Below are positions 61,064 through 64,000 of a stretch of 64,000 bases of DNA, one piece after another. Numbering within the stretch: the stretch's first letter is position 1; every line of letters begins with the position of its first letter. Source of the stretch: Mumia sp. Pv4-285. Its GTDB lineage: Bacteria > Actinomycetota > Actinomycetes > Propionibacteriales > Nocardioidaceae. Made by a program: the position numbers and the translations under genes. The stretch covers positions 3,844,001-3,908,000 of the forward strand of contig NZ_CP162023.1 in the NCBI RefSeq assembly GCF_041320275.1, given 5' to 3'. The notes beneath the pieces are model-generated. The model did no database searches, was not told the DNA's origin, and was given only the letters and a program-made list of their open reading frames with translations.

Positions 61064-61137
61064 TAGCGGGGGCGGGACTCGAACCCGCGACACCACGATT
61101 ATGAGCCGTGTGCTCTAACCACCTGAGCTACCCCGCC
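61064..61137 (-). tRNA. tRNA-Met (elongator, anticodon CAT)
   Basis: A 74-base cloverleaf. Acceptor GGCGGGG pairs with CCCCGCT (terminal G-U), the D arm has AGCTCAGGTGG, the anticodon loop is CTCATAA, and the T arm is GCGGGTTCGAGTCCCGC. The 1-72 pair differs from the mismatch of initiator tRNA, so this is an elongator. Discriminator A; CCA not encoded. Confidence 0.96.
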
Positions 61138-61189
61138 ATGCGTCATCCCGCGCCCTACCACACGAGGCGGGACACGGGGTGAGACTCAG

Positions 61190-61262
61190 AGCCCCTTTAC
61201 GGAATCGAACCGTAGACCTTCTCCTTACCATGGAGACGCTCTGCCGACTGAGCTAAAGGGGC
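61190..61262 (-). tRNA. tRNA-Thr (anticodon GGT)
   Basis: A 73-base cloverleaf with acceptor GCCCCTT/AAGGGGC, anticodon stem TCTCC/GGAGA and loop ATGGTAA (GGT). The T arm is TACGGTTCGATTCCGTA. Discriminator T. It precedes tRNA-Met and rpmG, the thrT-metT-rpmG order also found in mycobacteria. Confidence 0.96.
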
Positions 61263-61372
61263 GATCGGCGAACCGAAAAGCAAAGATACACGGCCGCCGT
61301 ACGGAACCGAAATCCGGGGTGGGCCCCATGACGTGGGTCACGTGGCTAGGTCCGGGACACCACAATGGACCC

Positions 61373-62542
61373 ATGCTGCCACGCCCGCTGATCGCCGCTA
61401 CCGCGGCCGTGCTGGTCCTCTCCGCGTGCAGTGCGGGAGGGCGCGCGGCGTCTCCCGACGCCGCGCCGGACGCGTCAGCGGCGGGCACGGCGACGCCGCC
61501 CACGGCCGTCGGCCCGGAGGTCCCGGGCGAGGACTGGACGCGTACGCCGGCGGACTCCGCCGGGTTCGACGGTACGGCGCTGCGCGCCCTCGACCGTGAG
61601 CTCGACAGTCTGGGCTCGTCCTGCCTCGTGGTGACGCGCCACGGCGAGCTGGTCCACGAGGCGTACTTCGGCGGGAGCGACGACCAGGCGATGGGCGCGG
61701 CGTTCTCGGTGACGAAGTCGTTCACCTCGCTGCTCGTGGGGATCGCGGCCGACGAAGGGCTCCTCGACCTCGACGACCGCGCGTCGGACTACATCCCGCA
61801 GTGGCGCAGGACCCCGGCAGCGGGCGTCACGATCCGCGACCTGCTGGCGAACGTGTCGGGACGGCACTGGGACTTCACGACCGACTACCAGGAGATGGCG
61901 ATCGGCGCCGCGGACAAGACGGCCTTCGCGATCGGGTTGGCCCAGGATGCGCCGCCCGGGACGGTCTGGCGCTACAACAACGCCGCGATCCAGACTCTCG
62001 AGGCGGTGCTCTCGAGAGCCACCGGGACGACCCCAGCGGAGTACGCACGAGAGAAGCTGTTCGCGCCGATGCAGATGTCGCGGACCTCCTGGGGGGCCGA
62101 CGCGGCGGACAACACCACGATGTTCTCCGGCATCAACGCGTCGTGCCTCGACCTGGCGCGGCTCGGGGTCCTGATGCTGAACGACGGCAGCTGGGGCGGC
62201 GAGCAGATCGTGTCGAAGGAGTACGTCGCGGCCGCCACAGGAAGGTCCTCGTCGCGGCTCAACGCGGCGTACGGGCTGCTCTGGTGGGTGAACCGCAAGG
62301 GCCCCGTGCTCGGCGCGCTCACCGCCACCGGAGGCTCGGAGGACACCGCCGCGGCACGGGCCGCGCGCCTCGCCCCCGGCGTCCCGGCCGACGCGTTCTG
62401 GGCGCTCGGACTCGCCAAGCAGATCGTCGCCGTGGTCCCCTCCGAGGGGATCGTCGCCGTACGGATGGGGGCGGCGCCGCAGGATGCCGACGCCCTCACT
62501 CCGGGGGCGTTCACACGGGACGTCCTCGCCACGCTGCAGTGA
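61373..62542 (+). CDS. Beta-lactamase/PBP-type serine hydrolase lipoprotein
   Basis: A 389-residue exported enzyme. Lipobox LSAC places the lipidated cysteine at residue 19. The class C beta-lactamase/esterase fold has S112xxK115 (FSVTKSFTSLLVG) and the tyrosine motif in WRYNNAAIQT. Such proteins hydrolyse esters, D-amino peptides or beta-lactams; which one cannot be told. The start at ATG 61373 lacks a ribosome site, but CACAAT six bases upstream could be a -10 for a leaderless message. It is divergent from tRNA-Thr and ends in a hairpin. Confidence 0.87.
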   Translation: MLPRPLIAATAAVLVLSACSAGGRAASPDAAPDASAAGTATPPTAVGPEVPGEDWTRTPADSAGFDGTALRALDRELDSLGSSCLVVTRHGELVHEAYFGGSDDQAMGAAFSVTKSFTSLLVGIAADEGLLDLDDRASDYIPQWRRTPAAGVTIRDLLANVSGRHWDFTTDYQEMAIGAADKTAFAIGLAQDAPPGTVWRYNNAAIQTLEAVLSRATGTTPAEYAREKLFAPMQMSRTSWGADAADNTTMFSGINASCLDLARLGVLMLNDGSWGGEQIVSKEYVAAATGRSSSRLNAAYGLLWWVNRKGPVLGALTATGGSEDTAAARAARLAPGVPADAFWALGLAKQIVAVVPSEGIVAVRMGAAPQDADALTPGAFTRDVLATLQ

Positions 62543-62565
62543 GCCCGCAGGTGGGAGAATCAGAC

Positions 62566-62593
62566 GAGCCCGGTCCCATGCGGGACCGGGCTC
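62566..62593. terminator. Bidirectional terminator hairpin
   Basis: A perfect 12-bp stem (GAGCCCGGTCCC / GGGACCGGGCTC) with a 4-base loop lies between the convergent hydrolase gene and tRNA-Tyr. It can serve both transcripts. Confidence 0.75.
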
Positions 62594-62600
62594 ATCGACG

Positions 62601-62682
62601 TGGCAGGTGCAGGATTCGAACCTGCGAAGGCATTGCCGGCTGATTTACAGTCAGCTCCCATTGGCCGCTCGGGCAACCTGCC
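62601..62682 (-). tRNA. tRNA-Tyr (anticodon GTA)
   Basis: An 82-base class II tRNA. Acceptor GGCAGGT/ACCTGCC, anticodon arm TGACTGTAAATCA (GTA), a long variable arm (about GCCGGCAATGCCTTC) and T arm GCAGGTTCGAATCCTGC are visible. Discriminator A; CCA not encoded. Confidence 0.95.
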
Positions 62683-62782
62683 TCGGGGTTGTTACTCTGC
62701 GCGAGCAACAGCAACGACTTTATCGCAGGGCTCCAACCCACCCGAAACCGGGTGACCGGCTGCCCCGACCGAGAGGATCACC

Positions 62783-63277
62783 ATGGCCGCGGACTCGTCG
62801 TTCGACATCGTGAGCAAGCTCGACCACGCCGAGATCGACAACGCGATCAACCAGGCCGCGCGCGAGATCTCGACGCGGTACGACTTCAAGAACACCGGCG
62901 CCTCGATCGAGAAGAGCGGCTCGACCGCCGTCGTCATCAAGGCCAACGCCGACGAGCGTGCACTGGCCGTCCTCGACGTGCTGAAGGACAAGCTCGTCAA
63001 GCGTGGCGTGTCCCTCAAGACACTCGAGGCCGGCGATCCGAAGCAGTCGGGCAAGGAGTCCGTGATCAACGGGACCTTCTCCGAGGGCATCACCCAGGAG
63101 CAGGCCAAGAAGGTCGCCAAGCTGATCCGCGACGAGGGCCCCAAGGGTGTCAAGGTGCAGGTCCAGGGCGAGGAGCTGCGCGTCACGAGCAAGAAGCGTG
63201 ACGACCTCCAGGCCGTGATCGCGCTCGTGAAGGGCGAGGACCTGGACTTCGCGGTGCAGTTCGTCAACTACCGCTGA
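62783..63277 (+). CDS. YajQ family (DUF520) nucleotide-binding protein
   Basis: A 164-residue protein of two ferredoxin-like domains. It starts [20 protein letters not shown] and contains [16 protein letters not shown] and [20 protein letters not shown], diagnostic of the family. Homologues bind cyclic di-GMP or nucleotides, and some are annotated as phage-related transcription factors; the role here is unknown. Its last 14 bases overlap the 3' end of rnhA on the other strand. Confidence 0.94.
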   Translation: MAADSSFDIVSKLDHAEIDNAINQAAREISTRYDFKNTGASIEKSGSTAVVIKANADERALAVLDVLKDKLVKRGVSLKTLEAGDPKQSGKESVINGTFSEGITQEQAKKVAKLIRDEGPKGVKVQVQGEELRVTSKKRDDLQAVIALVKGEDLDFAVQFVNYR

Positions 63278-63725
63278 CCGAGCCCGCCCTCGCCTCGATC
63301 GCGCCGCGGCCGGCCAGCACGTCCGCACGCTCGTTGCCGGGGTCGCCGGCGTGGCCCTTCACCCAGTGCCAGCGGACCTCGTGCTGCTGGGCCGCGGCGT
63401 CGAGGCGGCGCCAGAGGTCCTCGTTCTTGACCGCCTGCTTGGCGGCCGTCCGCCAACCGTTCGCCTTCCACTTGGCGACCCACGTCATGATGCCGTTGCG
63501 GACGTAGCTGCTGTCGGTGTGCAGGTCGACGACGGCCGGCCGGGTGAGGGCCTCGAGCGCCTGGATGGCCGCCATCAGCTCCATCCGGTTGTTCGTGGTC
63601 GCCGGCTCGCCGCCGTGCAGCTCCTTGAGGTGGTCGCCGTAGCGCAGCACCGCGCCCCATCCGCCCGGGCCAGGATTGCCCAGGCAGGCGCCGTCGGTGT
63701 GGATGGTCACGATCGCATCGGGCAC
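63264..63725 (-). CDS. rnhA: Ribonuclease HI
   Basis: A 153-residue RNase HI, which cuts the RNA strand of RNA-DNA hybrids. The catalytic carboxylates are D11 ([11 protein letters not shown]), E49 (NNRMELMAA), D71 (LHTDSSYV) and D135 (ERADVLA), with H125 in WVKGHAG. It starts with GTG at 63723-63725. It is a complete single-domain enzyme, convergent with yajQ. Confidence 0.96.
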   Translation of the reverse strand: MPDAIVTIHTDGACLGNPGPGGWGAVLRYGDHLKELHGGEPATTNNRMELMAAIQALEALTRPAVVDLHTDSSYVRNGIMTWVAKWKANGWRTAAKQAVKNEDLWRRLDAAAQQHEVRWHWVKGHAGDPGNERADVLAGRGAIEARAGSVSGS

Positions 63726-63772
63726 ACCGGAACCCTAGTGGGCCGAACCACCCCGACAATGTCAGGGCAGGG

Positions 63773-64000
63773 TCAGGGCAGCGGACCGAAGATCAGCGTC
63801 GGATAGACCGAGGTGGCGATGAGCAGCGTCACACCGACGGCCACCACGGCGTACGCGGTGGTGGCGCCGCGACCGCTGCGCACCGCCGCGCCGGTCGGAG
63901 CCTCTGCGCCGGCACGGTCGGCAGGAGCGAACGCGACCACCACAAGCCGCAGGTAGTAGACGAGTCCGAGCGCGACGTTGAAGGCCATCACCACGGCCAG
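63773..64000 (-). CDS. nuoN: NADH-quinone oxidoreductase subunit N, C-terminal end (runs off the right edge)
   Basis: The last 75 codons of a membrane protein are present. FNVALGLVYYLRLVVVAF and a final hydrophobic helix (AYAVVAVGVTLLIATSVYP) ending FGPLP resemble the C-terminus of NuoN, a proton-pumping subunit of complex I. Only the end is visible, so confusion with NuoL or NuoM remains possible, though the length and tail favour NuoN. It would end the nuo operon. Confidence 0.75.
   Translation of the reverse strand: MAVVMAFNVALGLVYYLRLVVVAFAPADRAGAEAPTGAAVRSGRGATTAYAVVAVGVTLLIATSVYPTLIFGPLP

Overview
This window is chromosomal DNA from a high-GC actinobacterium. The best guess is Propionibacteriales, family Nocardioidaceae (Nocardioides/Aeromicrobium-like). 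The reasons are strong G/C bias at codon third positions, many GTG starts plus a TTG start for rpoB, a complete Mce operon, a class E sortase, and the actinobacterial gene order. Read right to left, that order is thrT-metT-rpmG ... trpT-secE-nusG-rplKA-rplJL ... rpoBC ... rpsL-rpsG-fusA-tuf ... rpsJ-(S10/spc)-secY-adk-map-infA-rpmJ-rpsM-rpsK-rpsD-rpoA. From memory, this is the order of the same region in Mycobacterium tuberculosis. The species cannot be named from the sequence alone.

Layout: 1-14.9 kb is the S10/spc/alpha ribosomal-protein block on the minus strand, with secY, adk, map and infA inside it. 15.3-19.3 kb (plus) is a purine-catabolic set: a guanine-type deaminase, a xanthine dehydrogenase FAD subunit and a fused [2Fe-2S]/molybdopterin subunit. 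It is followed convergently by a zinc-type cation diffusion facilitator. 20.4-24.7 kb is the str operon (rpsL-rpsG-fusA-tuf). 25-29.2 kb is a coupled pair: a hydroxyacid-oxoacid transhydrogenase (ADHFE1 type) and a D-2-hydroxyglutarate dehydrogenase-like flavo/Fe-S protein. 29.3-31.6 kb holds a lipoprotein and a membrane acyltransferase. 31.8-39.2 kb is rpoBC.

39.5-52.1 kb is the main accessory region. It holds a class E sortase and a nine-gene Mce lipid-import operon (Mkl-type ATPase, two YrbE permeases, MceA-F) with two Mce-associated proteins at its end. Just upstream of the ATPase lies a secreted surface protein ending in an LPATG sorting signal. 52.4-57.4 kb carries rplJL, an LppX/LprG-like lipoprotein, rplKA, nusG (with an unusually long acidic N-terminus), secE and tRNA-Trp. 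57.7-64 kb holds an adenosine deaminase, a decayed AbiEi-type gene flanked by a diverged inverted 72-bp repeat pair, murB, rpmG, tRNA-Met, tRNA-Thr, a serine-hydrolase lipoprotein, tRNA-Tyr, yajQ, rnhA and the 3' end of nuoN.

Most genes serve translation and transcription. Good sigma-70-type promoters are visible for rpsJ, rpsL, infA, rplJ and rpoB. GC-rich hairpins without U-tracts mark the ends of the tuf, rpoC, rplL and rplA transcripts, and similar hairpins sit inside several operons. No prophage, insertion sequence, CRISPR array or rRNA gene is visible. The least explained items are the inverted repeat pair around the broken gene, the sortase/LPATG/Mce association, an L33 protein lacking its fourth zinc cysteine, and the long NusG extension.
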